Positions 48,288 to 55,883 of a stretch of DNA of 64,000 nucleotides are shown here, in pieces (the first letter of the stretch is position 1; each line of letters opens with the position of its first letter). The translations under genes and the position numbers were made by a program. Source of the DNA: Albidovulum litorale (GTDB lineage: Bacteria; Pseudomonadota; Alphaproteobacteria; Rhodobacterales; Rhodobacteraceae); assembly GCF_025751495.1 (NCBI RefSeq), contig NZ_JAOWKZ010000001.1, positions 875,920 through 939,919 on the forward strand. Direction: 5' to 3'. The notes under the pieces are model-generated. The model made no database searches. It saw only the letters and a list, made by a program, of their open reading frames with translations, and was not told the DNA's origin.

Positions 48288-49523
48288 TTAGCTCGTTGCG
48301 CACTTGATGGCGCGGATCGCGTTTTCATCATATGTGCAGCCGCCGATCCTATAGCGCAGATAGACGCGCACCTGCCCTGGCGTGGTGTAGGGGTCGGGTG
48401 TCGCCGCAAGCTGCGTGCGCTGCGCGATGACGTATCCACGGTTGAAGTCGCCGAACATGATCGGAAGGCCGTTGGTTCCGATGTCGGGCATACTTTCCGC
48501 GATAGCGACACGATGGCCGAGAAGCGTGGACGGTTGCCCGGCCGCAATGCCATCGGCCCACAAATAATCCCCGCTGCCGTTCTTCAGCTTGCGGACAAAC
48601 GCTGCCGTCGCCGAGTTCATCACCCATGCGGCGTTGGTGCGGTAACTGGCTTTCAAATCGTAATAGGTGTCGATCAAAAGATCAGCAGGTGAAGTGCCGA
48701 GAGTACTGGCCGCGCCCGACGGGAGGTACTTGAGCGCATCAGCCGTCCGCGACCCGTCCGCGCCGCTTTCCGGTGCGACATTAAACAAACCGGTCGGCTT
48801 ATCGGTGCCATTGCCCGAGATGATCGCCGCCATTTCGGCTTCACCCATCGCGCGACCGGCTTCGTCTGCGAACCATTGCGCAATGTCGATTGCCGAGTCC
48901 TGAGCGAGTTCTTCGGTCATGGAGACCAACGCATAGGCGCTGCCGAAGGTCGGAACCTTGGACGCCAGCGTCGGCTCGGTTGTTGCGCTGCGTGTGCCGC
49001 CCTCGCCGACCCAGCCCGAGGTTGCATCTGCCTCACTAATCGGGAACTTCACGTCGCCGGTCGTGACATTGACCACCCGAGCCAAGCTGCGGAACGGGTT
49101 TACATCGCGCGCCCGCGACATGATCGGTGTCGAGATCATTTCCGGAACCACAAACCCACCCGCTGCGCCGGTCAGGCCCGAAGCTAGACGCTGCTCGACT
49201 TTCGTCAGATCAGCTCGCGTGTGTTCCGATTTCGGGCTGCGGAGCCAACTGGCAAATGCACGAGTGTGGTCGTCTTCGTTGGACCCGCTATCGACGCCGT
49301 ACCCCGTCGCGTTCGCTCCACGGGCGACTTGCGGCGCTTTGAAGCCGCTGCGAAGATCAACGATCTTGTCGTCAATCGCTTCGACTTCTTCCATGAGCTG
49401 ATCGTACTTCGCCTCGATTCGCTCGGCCATCTCCTCCGGCGTGTCTCGGGTGATGTCGTTGATCTTGGCCCGAGCCTGCTTAAGCAGTTGGGCCTTCCGC
49501 TTTTCAAGTTCTTCGATGGTCAT
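48288..49523 (-). CDS. HK97-family phage major capsid protein
   Basis: A 411-residue HK97-fold capsid protein. Residues 1-60 form a charged coiled-coil delta (scaffold) region (MTIEELEKRKAQLLKQARAK). The capsid domain follows with GGFVVPEMISTPIM at about 128, then the E-loop and spine (KFPISEADATSGWVGEGG), and the A-domain near LLGHRVAIAESMP. The delta region is normally removed by a prohead protease, which is not encoded here or in the window. The ATG at 49523 follows GAAGGA; the longer frame to 49754 is not protein-like. Confidence 0.93.
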   Translation of the reverse strand: MTIEELEKRKAQLLKQARAKINDITRDTPEEMAERIEAKYDQLMEEVEAIDDKIVDLRSGFKAPQVARGANATGYGVDSGSNEDDHTRAFASWLRSPKSEHTRADLTKVEQRLASGLTGAAGGFVVPEMISTPIMSRARDVNPFRSLARVVNVTTGDVKFPISEADATSGWVGEGGTRSATTEPTLASKVPTFGSAYALVSMTEELAQDSAIDIAQWFADEAGRAMGEAEMAAIISGNGTDKPTGLFNVAPESGADGSRTADALKYLPSGAASTLGTSPADLLIDTYYDLKASYRTNAAWVMNSATAAFVRKLKNGSGDYLWADGIAAGQPSTLLGHRVAIAESMPDIGTNGLPIMFGDFNRGYVIAQRTQLAATPDPYTTPGQVRVYLRYRIGGCTYDENAIRAIKCATS

Positions 49524-49552
49524 TTTCTGTCCTTCGCTCGATAGGTCGCGCG

Positions 49553-49636
49553 GAGAAGGCGCAACCCGGTTGATTGGGTTTTGCTTTCTCCTGCGCGCCT
49601 TGCGGGGCGAAGGGTGTGCTCTGCGTTTGGCAGAGC
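49553..49636. promoter_or_regulatory. Hairpins in the capsid leader region
   Basis: A near-perfect 15-bp stem joins 49553-49567 with 49576-49590 (8-nt loop), and a perfect 7-bp stem GCTCTGC/GCAGAGC joins 49618-49624 with 49630-49636. Both are in the 176-bp region upstream of the minus-strand capsid ATG and would form in its leader RNA. Function unknown. Confidence 0.45.
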
Positions 49637-49698
49637 GCCCAGTGTAGAGTTGGCCGGGCAAATCGCACCAATATGTTATCACATTACACTCCATGCGG

Positions 49699-49932
49699 TC
49701 AACACCGGCCCGCCTCTCCGCTGCGAACCATTTCCCGCGCCGCCAGTCGGGCAATCGCGCGCTTCAAGCCTTCGACGCCTTCGATGTCGACGTGCAATTG
49801 AATTGCCGCCGTCAAGAAAGCCGCGCTGAAAAACCGCAGATCGCCCTCGTCGGCTTCAAGGTCCGCGACCGCCTGCCCGAGAAAGTCACGAACGCGCTTC
49901 ATTTCGGTTTCCATGATTTCCGCGTCGGTCAT
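49699..49932 (-). CDS. Small helical protein between primase and capsid genes, unknown
   Basis: A 77-residue protein, acidic N-terminal half (MTDAEIMETEMKRVRDFLGQ) and helical second half (FFSAAFLTAAIQLHVDIEG). No family recognised. The ATG at 49932 has AAAGGAGAACGACCA upstream, a strong ribosome site, so a real gene is likely. It begins 13 bp after the primase-polymerase stop and precedes the capsid gene. Could be a regulator or small structural factor of the element. Confidence 0.7.
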   Translation of the reverse strand: MTDAEIMETEMKRVRDFLGQAVADLEADEGDLRFFSAAFLTAAIQLHVDIEGVEGLKRAIARLAAREMVRSGEAGRC

Positions 49933-49945
49933 TGGTCGTTCTCCT

Positions 49946-51031
49946 TTACTGAATGAGTTCGCCCACACCCCCAGCAAAGGGGGGGGAGGGTGTATCTTGA
50001 TTGTTCCCAGAATTGGGAAGTCTGCCTGCGAGGCGATAAAGGCCCGCTTTCCGTCTGATGCGGCTCGGTTCCGCAAGTTCTTCGAGGAAGCCGCGCTCCA
50101 AGAGAACGTCGCGCGCGCTTTCGATCCGATGGCGTGACCAAGGCGGGCTTCCGGCTTCGCTCATGGCCCGGGGAGCAATCGCGAACGACTGCCTGCCCGA
50201 ATGCCAGCGCACCAGCATCTGATAGAGTGTGAACGCTTCAGGCCGATCAATCAGCGCGTCCATAATCCTGTCTCCTTCTGTGAGTTGCGGTTTCGCGAGG
50301 CCGACGAAGTTCCGGCCCGCGATCTGGTAGCTCCAGGCCGACCGCGCGCAGCGTTCAATCTCTGCCGTCGGTAGAGGCTCGGGAAAAGCGCTGGCCCAAG
50401 TTGCGGCCACGTCCAGAAGCGCCTCCACGTCGTCACAGAAGCGCGCCTGCACCATGCATTGACGCCAGAGGCTCGTATTCCTGCCGCCCAGCGTCACCGC
50501 CTCGGGAAGCTGCGAGAATGCGGCGTCCAGCGCCCCGCGCCGGATCATCGGAAGGCGGTCAACGTCGCAGATGCCGCCCGTCAGGAAGGCGTAGGCCGCG
50601 CCCAAGTCCTCGCGCCACGAAGGCGGCGCAATGGTGAAGCCATCGCCGAGAATGTCGATTGGTTGCCCCGAGAAGGGTCGAATATGGCGGCGCTCCCCGT
50701 CATGGCGGAACCAAAGCTTAGCCTTGCCGCTCGCCGTGCGGATCGTGATCGGTGTTTCCCCGAACCGCGCGACCGCAAGTGCAAGCCAAGCCTCGCCAAC
50801 GCCGTCAATGTCGATTTCCGTGATCCGGGAAGGCTTGCCCATGACGATGCCGAGACCATCGGCGGCACCGAGCTTTTCAATCGTTGACCACGCCCGCGTC
50901 CGTACCGTCGTCGCTTGACGCCACCCCTTCACGGCAGGGCGCTTGGCCCGCGTGTTGACGGGGAACGCTGGCAAGCCTGCGTCGGCGTAGGCCGTCGCGT
51001 GTTCCCTGAATATGCCGAGACCGGGCGTCAC
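49946..51031 (-). CDS. Bifunctional DNA primase/polymerase (prim-pol) domain protein
   Basis: A 361-residue archaeo-eukaryotic-type primase-polymerase. The N-terminal prim-pol domain has AGLPAFPVNTRAKRPAVKGW, the G-x-G segment GLGIVMGKPS, and the metal-binding EIDIDG (about residue 73), then the KLWFRHDG strand and QPIDILGDGFTIAPPS. A primase C-terminal helical segment follows (TAEIERCARSAWSYQ). Such proteins initiate replication of plasmids, phages and satellites. There is no helicase domain. It starts with GTG overlapping the previous stop (GTGA). Confidence 0.9.
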   Translation of the reverse strand: MTPGLGIFREHATAYADAGLPAFPVNTRAKRPAVKGWRQATTVRTRAWSTIEKLGAADGLGIVMGKPSRITEIDIDGVGEAWLALAVARFGETPITIRTASGKAKLWFRHDGERRHIRPFSGQPIDILGDGFTIAPPSWREDLGAAYAFLTGGICDVDRLPMIRRGALDAAFSQLPEAVTLGGRNTSLWRQCMVQARFCDDVEALLDVAATWASAFPEPLPTAEIERCARSAWSYQIAGRNFVGLAKPQLTEGDRIMDALIDRPEAFTLYQMLVRWHSGRQSFAIAPRAMSEAGSPPWSRHRIESARDVLLERGFLEELAEPSRIRRKAGLYRLAGRLPNSGNNQDTPSPPFAGGVGELIQ

Positions 51032-51249
51032 TTGCGCCCCCCGGAGTGCTCTTGCTTATGATGCTTGCGGCACAGAAACCGGACCGTCAGAGGCCGGTCG
51101 TAATCCGGGTGGTGCGCGTCGGTTTCCGGGTCGCCGCAGACCTCGCAGGGCTTCCGTTCAATCAAGCCGCGATTGATCGCCGAGCGTGTCGCAGCGTGCG
51201 CCCAATCGGCCTTCGGATTACGTTCGCGCCACTTCTGTTGCGGCGTCAT
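51028..51249 (-). CDS. Small zinc-motif protein (HNH-like), unknown
   Basis: A 73-residue protein with CEVCGDPETDAHHPDYDRPL and LCRKHHKQEHSGG: two CxxC/C..H pairs and a His-His-x-D pattern similar to truncated HNH endonuclease or zinc-finger modules in phages. The full HNH catalytic set is hard to place, so nuclease activity is uncertain. It overlaps the primase-polymerase GTG by four bases and is only 3 bp from the AlpA-like gene, so the three are coexpressed. Confidence 0.7.
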   Translation of the reverse strand: MTPQQKWRERNPKADWAHAATRSAINRGLIERKPCEVCGDPETDAHHPDYDRPLTVRFLCRKHHKQEHSGGRK

Positions 51250-51252
51250 GGC

Positions 51253-51441
51253 CTAGGCCGCCTCAGCTTGGGCGTTGAGCCACGCGATTACATCGGCCTT
51301 ACGCCAATAACGCCGATTTCGGAGGTATGTCGGTTTAGGGAATTTTAGGCTTTCGTCGTGAAGCCAGCGCCACAGCGTCATGTCGGAGACATCGCCGCAA
51401 AGCTCGCGCACTACCGATGCCGTAATACGTTCCTCGCCCAT
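51253..51441 (-). CDS. AlpA-like helix-turn-helix regulator
   Basis: A 62-residue MerR/AlpA-type DNA-binding protein (ITASVVRELCGDVSDMTLWR, then WLHDESLKFPKPTYLRNRRYW and RKADVIAWLNAQ). AlpA-like proteins in P4-type islands and PICI-like satellites activate excision and replication genes, often when a helper phage is induced. AAAAGG lies upstream of the ATG. It precedes the zinc-motif protein and primase genes on the same strand. Confidence 0.88.
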   Translation of the reverse strand: MGEERITASVVRELCGDVSDMTLWRWLHDESLKFPKPTYLRNRRYWRKADVIAWLNAQAEAA

Positions 51442-51516
51442 GTTCTTAACCTTTTCGCCAGAGTTAAAGCCCGTGCGCCAAGGTTAGAGGGTCGGAATCG
51501 GGTAGTTCGCGGCGTC

Positions 51517-52185
51517 CTACCCGCCTTTCTTTGGGTTCGTCAGTGCATTTTTAATCGTGCCGTCGCTGACATTGTAGGTCACCGAAAGTGTGCGACGGAT
51601 CGCTGCCCAGCTCAAATTAGGGTTTCGGCGGTGAATATCATTCGCTTCAGTCTGGGCTTTGTCGCCGTAAATGGCCTTGAAGCTACTTGCCGTCTTCTCG
51701 GCGTTTCCCCTTACACCAGACGCAATTTGCCGCCCGCCCACATCAGCCTTGCGCAAATGGGCATGGCGGGTTTCCACCATTTCAAGCCACGATCCAAGGG
51801 CCATGCCCTGATAGAATATCGCTTCCGGGTCTCCGGACTTGATGGCGTTCTCAGCGCAGACTGCGCGAAAGAACGCTCGTGACAGCATGTGCGCCTCGGA
51901 TAGCGGTTCAGTTGCATTTTCGATGTACGCGAAGCCTGCGGAAACCGAAATTGGCGGCACGGCAGGGCCATCCAAGTAAGACCAAGAGCCATCCGAAGAA
52001 ACTTCTAGCGTTCGTCCGGGATCGGGCCAGCCTAGCGCCATCAGTTTGGTGGAGATCGCCTGTTTGATCGCAGCAACCCGATCTTTTGCGGAAAGTGGCA
52101 ACTCTCGGTCCTTTGCCATTTCAGACGGCGACCGGATGCGCTCCACCCAGCGGTGCATTGCATCCTTCACGATTTTCTCCTTCAT
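51517..52185 (-). CDS. Unknown element protein with possible C-terminal helix-turn-helix
   Basis: A 222-residue protein without a domain I recognise. The C-terminal part (TEANDIHRRNPNLSWAAIRR, then TLSVTYNVSDGTIKNALTNP) reads like a small helix-turn-helix. The middle contains FYQGMALGSWLEMVETRHAH. The ATG overlaps the integrase stop by four bases, so it is translated from the integrase message and may serve as a recombination or regulatory accessory. Confidence 0.7.
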   Translation of the reverse strand: MKEKIVKDAMHRWVERIRSPSEMAKDRELPLSAKDRVAAIKQAISTKLMALGWPDPGRTLEVSSDGSWSYLDGPAVPPISVSAGFAYIENATEPLSEAHMLSRAFFRAVCAENAIKSGDPEAIFYQGMALGSWLEMVETRHAHLRKADVGGRQIASGVRGNAEKTASSFKAIYGDKAQTEANDIHRRNPNLSWAAIRRTLSVTYNVSDGTIKNALTNPKKGG

Positions 52186-53435
52186 CGGCCCGCCTCCATC
52201 CGCACCACATTGTCGCCGCTACCCTCGACCAGCGAGACGACGAACCGTGCCCACGCCTCTAACGCCCTTCGCTTCTCGTCGGCGTAATCAAAGCGGTTGT
52301 AGACCCCGGCAACGCCGCGACGGGTTCCGCTGCGATGGTTAAGCACCGCCTCGACAACATGCGGAGGAAAGCCAAGCCCCGCCATGCCTGTTGCCGCAGT
52401 TCGGCGCAGATCGTGGAGAGTGAAGGGCGGCAACTCGATTTCTTCGGGCTGACCCTCGCTGGCGATTTCCACCATCAGCCGGTCAAGCCTCCCCTTGGCC
52501 CGTGTGAAGCCCGATACGGGCCGCGCACCTGTTGTGGTAAAGATCAGGCCGGCCTTGCCGCTGATACGCTCCACGCCCGCCAGAACGTCACGCACGGCCT
52601 GTGACAGAGGCACCCTATGCTCGTCGTCATTCTTGGCGCGTTCGGCGGGAATAACCCATTCCTCACCCGAGATTTCGCGCTCCGTCATTTCGCCAACTTC
52701 CCCGCGCCGCTGGCCCGTCAGCAACAGGAGTTTGAACAACGGCCCGAACGGCTGGCCGAGTTTGTCGCAGGCCTTCCAGAACAATCGGATTTCATCGTCG
52801 CCTAGAACGCGTGTCCTCGCCTTCTCCGGTGAAGGTGGTTTGATCCCGTCCAGCGGGTTGGCCTGCACAATGTCCCTGCCCTTCGCCCAGTTGAAAAGTG
52901 TGTTCAGATGCGCCCGCAGCCGGTTTGCGCTCACGGGGCTGCCCCGGTCCACAACCCCGTCCAGCACGTCGATAACGTCACGCTTCGTAATCTCGCCAAT
53001 CTTGCGCTCGCCCCATTGTGGGATCACTTCGCGCCGAAACATCGCGGCAACGTCGTCGGCGCGCCGGTTCCGCGAGGCATGGCGTTTCAGGAATAACGCG
53101 ACCACGTTCGCGAACTTGTCGCGCTCGTCCAGTTGGGCCTCTTTGCGGGCCGCTTTTGTCGCCATCTTCTCGGTCGCCGGGTCGTCGCCGCGTTCGATCT
53201 TTTCGAGTGCGTCAGCCGCCGCAGCGCGGGCATCGGCCACGCCCATCAGGGGCCAACGACCGAGCGTGAGCTTGGAAGGCTTGCCCCCGAAACGATACCG
53301 CAGCGCCCAGGATTTCACGCCGCTTGGCTGGACAACGAGATAGAGGCCGGACAATCCCGCGTCGGGGATTTCCTGCCGTTTTTCGGGGTCGGGCTTGATT
53401 GCCTCGATACCCCGTGTCGTGAATGCCTTTGCCAT
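52182..53435 (-). CDS. Tyrosine recombinase (P4-type integrase)
   Basis: A 417-residue phage integrase. The N-terminal DUF4102-like arm-binding domain (about 1-90, GIEAIKPDPEKRQEIPD, SGLYLVVQPSGVKSWALRY) is followed by the core-binding domain and the catalytic domain with LTGQRRGEVGEM (Arg), LHDLRRTAATGMAGLG (His-x-x-Arg), VLNHRSG (His) and YNRFDY (nucleophile Tyr). The start at 53435 follows GGGGGAG; the TGG-containing longer frame to 53450 is less likely. It lies 180 bp from the right attachment repeat and presumably inserted the element into tRNA-Ala. Confidence 0.96.
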   Translation of the reverse strand: MAKAFTTRGIEAIKPDPEKRQEIPDAGLSGLYLVVQPSGVKSWALRYRFGGKPSKLTLGRWPLMGVADARAAAADALEKIERGDDPATEKMATKAARKEAQLDERDKFANVVALFLKRHASRNRRADDVAAMFRREVIPQWGERKIGEITKRDVIDVLDGVVDRGSPVSANRLRAHLNTLFNWAKGRDIVQANPLDGIKPPSPEKARTRVLGDDEIRLFWKACDKLGQPFGPLFKLLLLTGQRRGEVGEMTEREISGEEWVIPAERAKNDDEHRVPLSQAVRDVLAGVERISGKAGLIFTTTGARPVSGFTRAKGRLDRLMVEIASEGQPEEIELPPFTLHDLRRTAATGMAGLGFPPHVVEAVLNHRSGTRRGVAGVYNRFDYADEKRRALEAWARFVVSLVEGSGDNVVRMEAGR

Positions 53436-53460
53436 TGCTCCCCCAGTCAAAAGGTCCTCC

Positions 53461-53514
53461 GGGGTAACACTGGGGTAACATATTCGAGAGATAGTAAGCG
53501 TTACCCCGTGTTAC
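53461..53514. repeat. Right-end GGGGTAAC repeats (candidate integrase arm sites)
   Basis: GGGGTAAC at 53461-53468 and 53472-53479, an inverted GTTACCCC at 53500-53507 and a partial GTTAC after it, lie upstream of the integrase start and inside the right attachment repeat. Similar octamers lie near the left end. Confidence 0.55.
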
Positions 53515-53613
53515 TAACAGAACATAACATGGGACGTATTATTCTTTATTTCAAGTGGTTTCCACCCTATCTGGTGTTTTGATTTGTTAGGCCACTTTAG
53601 GGGTGTTCCTTTC

Positions 53614-53661
<48 letters not shown>

Positions 53662-53722
53662 TCCTAAGTTCAACAGGTTAGCTTAACACTGTAACCGGTG
53701 TGACACCTCGGCCGATCATGCA

Positions 53723-53884
53723 CTAGCACTCAAACCGGACCACACTTGTGGACCGCATCTGCATGGTGCTGCTACCGCCGCCCGGCACCGGATAACGCTC
53801 CACCCCAGGCGACAGGGCCGGCAGGCCCGGCGTGACCACGCCCGCCCGCTCATAGGGCCGCTCGATGACAAACCGATCGTTCAC
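53723..53884 (-). CDS. Small ORF coupled to the cupin gene, possibly a truncated DUF1989-like N terminus
   Basis: A 53-codon frame whose GTG overlaps the cupin stop by four bases (GTGA). The sequence ends ERYPVPGGGSSTMQMRSTSV plus VRFEC, loosely like the N-terminal strand of urea-carboxylase-associated (DUF1989) proteins. It then stops 60 bp from the element's right end, so it could be the remaining start of a gene cut by a past rearrangement. The family match is weak and by eye only; a genuine small gene is possible. Confidence 0.35.
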   Translation of the reverse strand: MNDRFVIERPYERAGVVTPGLPALSPGVERYPVPGGGSSTMQMRSTSVVRFEC

Positions 53885-54270
53885 GACAACGGCTCCAGTT
53901 CCCCGATCCCGACCCGCTCGGTCCGGCCCCAATGCGTCACCAGCAGCTTGCAGCCCGTCGGCGAAAGCGAACTGTGCGCGGTCCCAGATGCCAGACGGAC
54001 AAAATCCCCCGCGCGGCAAACCTGGCCGTCGAAATCAATCAGCTCACCTTCGAGCACGTAAAACTCCTCCGCCCCCCGATGCCGGTGCGGCATGCTGCTT
54101 GCCCCCGGCGCCATAACCATCAGGTAACTCCCCGTCCCGCTCTCCGCATCAAACGAGATGTTGTGCCACAATATCGCACCTTCGCTGTCCCCAAAGGTCG
54201 TCAGCGGACTGAACTGCGCCGTGTCAAAGCGGGTGAGACTGCGGCGGGAAGGTTTGGGGCGCGCGGGCAT
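53881..54270 (-). CDS. Cupin domain protein
   Basis: A 129-residue single-domain cupin. Motif 1 is MPHRHRGAEEFYVLEGEL (metal-binding His-x-His and Glu), motif 2 is AGDFVRLASGTAHSSLSPTG (third His). These small beta-barrels may be isomerases, oxygenases, or small-molecule sensors. It is downstream of tmm on the same strand (77-bp gap) and may be expressed with it. The function is not determinable. Confidence 0.88.
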   Translation of the reverse strand: MPARPKPSRRSLTRFDTAQFSPLTTFGDSEGAILWHNISFDAESGTGSYLMVMAPGASSMPHRHRGAEEFYVLEGELIDFDGQVCRAGDFVRLASGTAHSSLSPTGCKLLVTHWGRTERVGIGELEPLS

Positions 54271-54346
54271 GACATGATTTCCCTTTACCGCGGCCGCATC
54301 TGCGCGGCCACGGAAACAGACAGTGGGTAAAACAGCGTCAGGCCGC

Positions 54347-55720
54347 TCAGGCCGTCTTGGCGACAGCCGCGTTTACTTCGTTCTGCAGATAGGACTCCAT
54401 CGAATCGTCCAGTGCATCCTTCCATGGTGTATGATGCAAAGGCGCCATCGTGCCCGTGATGACGGATCTGTAGCTGTTGTTGCGGAAGCCCATAATGTCC
54501 TGCTTCTTGTGGTCTTTCCACTCGAAGAAGGCCTGGCAGGCGCCTTCGACATCGAAGCTTGGATAATCTGTCTCGGCGATCAGTTCCTTCACGTAGTCGC
54601 CCTGATAGTGGATCGCGTCATGTGCATCTTTGCCGGCATCCTCGTCGGCCACCCGCTTCTCGACATCGGCCAGAAGCGTGGCCTTGTCGGCAGGCACTTC
54701 GATCCTGCCAAGGATCACGTCGCGAACCCACCAGGCCTGCGCGTCGAACATGTTGAAGGTGAACCACTGGTCCTGCATCCCGAGATAGAAGAGCTTCGGG
54801 TTATGGACCCAGACGACGCCCTTGTAGAGATCGGCCGTCGCCAGCCGGTTCGCGGTCTTCAACCGAAGATCGTCGGGCAGGAAGGGGAAGTGGTGCTTGT
54901 AACCGGTGCAGAGAATGATCGCGTCGAAATCGCCTGTCGTCCCGTCCTTGAACGTGGCAGTCCGACCCTCGACCTTCACCAGCGCGGGCACTTCTTTCCA
55001 GTTCGACGGCCATTTGAAGCCCATCGGCGCGGTGCGGTGGGCGACTGTCACTGACTTGCAGCCGTATTTCCAGCATTGCGAGCCGATGTCCTCGGCCGAA
55101 TACGAGGTGCCGAGGATCAGGATATCCTTGTCGATGAATTCCCGAGCGTCGCGGAAGTCATGCGCATGGAGGATGCGACCGTTGAAAGTATCAAAGCCCG
55201 GATAATAGGGGACGTTCGGGGTTGAGAAATGGCCAGAAGCCACGATGACATTGTCGAACTCTTCCGAATAGACGTGATCGTTCACCAGATCGTGGACGGT
55301 GACGGTGAACTTCTTCGTCGCCTCGTCGTAGGTGACGTTGCGCACGGTGGTTGAGAAGCGGATCCAGTCGCGGACGCCCGCCTTCTTCACGCGGCCTTCG
55401 ATGTAGTCGAACAGCACCGCGCGCGGCGGGTAAGAGGCGATCTGTTTGCCAAAATGCTCTTCGAAGGAATAGTCGGCGAATTCCAGCCCCTCCTTGGGAC
55501 CGTTCGACCAGAGGTAGCGGTACATGGAGCCGTGAACCGGCTCCCCGTGCTCGTCGACACCGGTACGCCAGGTGTAGTTCCAGAGCCCGCCCCAGTTCGC
55601 CTGCTTCTCGAAACAGACCAGTTCCGGGATATCCTCGCCCTTCTTCGCTGCGGACTGGAAGGCCCGCAATTGCGCCAGACCGGATGGACCGGCACCGATG
55701 ATCGCCACGCGTTTCGTCAT
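54347..55720 (-). CDS. tmm: Trimethylamine monooxygenase (flavin-containing)
   Basis: A 457-residue flavin monooxygenase of the bacterial Tmm type, oxidising trimethylamine to trimethylamine N-oxide with NADPH and O2. The FAD motif IIGAGPSG is at residues 7-14, the FMO fingerprint [11 protein letters not shown] at 179-189, and the NADPH motif [10 protein letters not shown] at 204-213. Tyr207 coincides with the mobile Tyr207 of the characterised Roseovarius enzyme. The [20 protein letters not shown]-like region is also typical. The ATG at 55720 follows AGGAGGT; longer in-frame starts lack it. It is divergent from a solute-binding protein gene over an operator-like region. Related FMOs that make indigo share the fold. 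Confidence 0.92.
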   Translation of the reverse strand: MTKRVAIIGAGPSGLAQLRAFQSAAKKGEDIPELVCFEKQANWGGLWNYTWRTGVDEHGEPVHGSMYRYLWSNGPKEGLEFADYSFEEHFGKQIASYPPRAVLFDYIEGRVKKAGVRDWIRFSTTVRNVTYDEATKKFTVTVHDLVNDHVYSEEFDNVIVASGHFSTPNVPYYPGFDTFNGRILHAHDFRDAREFIDKDILILGTSYSAEDIGSQCWKYGCKSVTVAHRTAPMGFKWPSNWKEVPALVKVEGRTATFKDGTTGDFDAIILCTGYKHHFPFLPDDLRLKTANRLATADLYKGVVWVHNPKLFYLGMQDQWFTFNMFDAQAWWVRDVILGRIEVPADKATLLADVEKRVADEDAGKDAHDAIHYQGDYVKELIAETDYPSFDVEGACQAFFEWKDHKKQDIMGFRNNSYRSVITGTMAPLHHTPWKDALDDSMESYLQNEVNAAVAKTA

Positions 55721-55732
55721 TTTGACCTCCTG

Positions 55733-55779
55733 CTGGTTTGAACCAGTTTCCATTTTTTGGTGCTTTTGGTTTGGACCAG
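55733..55779. promoter_or_regulatory. Two TGGTTTGRACCAG sites in the tmm promoter region
   Basis: CTGGTT-TG-AACCAG (55733-55746) and TTGGTTTGGACCAG (55766-55779) lie 33 bp apart, three helical turns, just upstream of tmm and between tmm and the divergent solute-binding protein gene. The TGGT..ACCA symmetry is typical of FadR-type GntR operators, and a GntR gene is 1.5 kb away. Confidence 0.65.
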
Positions 55780-55883
55780 ATTGGCGAACCGGTCACATCC
55801 CTGTCAATAAAATCTTCTGCCTCCCAGTGATATTTTTGTCGATTTCGCTTCGCATATGCAAAAAACCACGTATTCTTCGGCAC

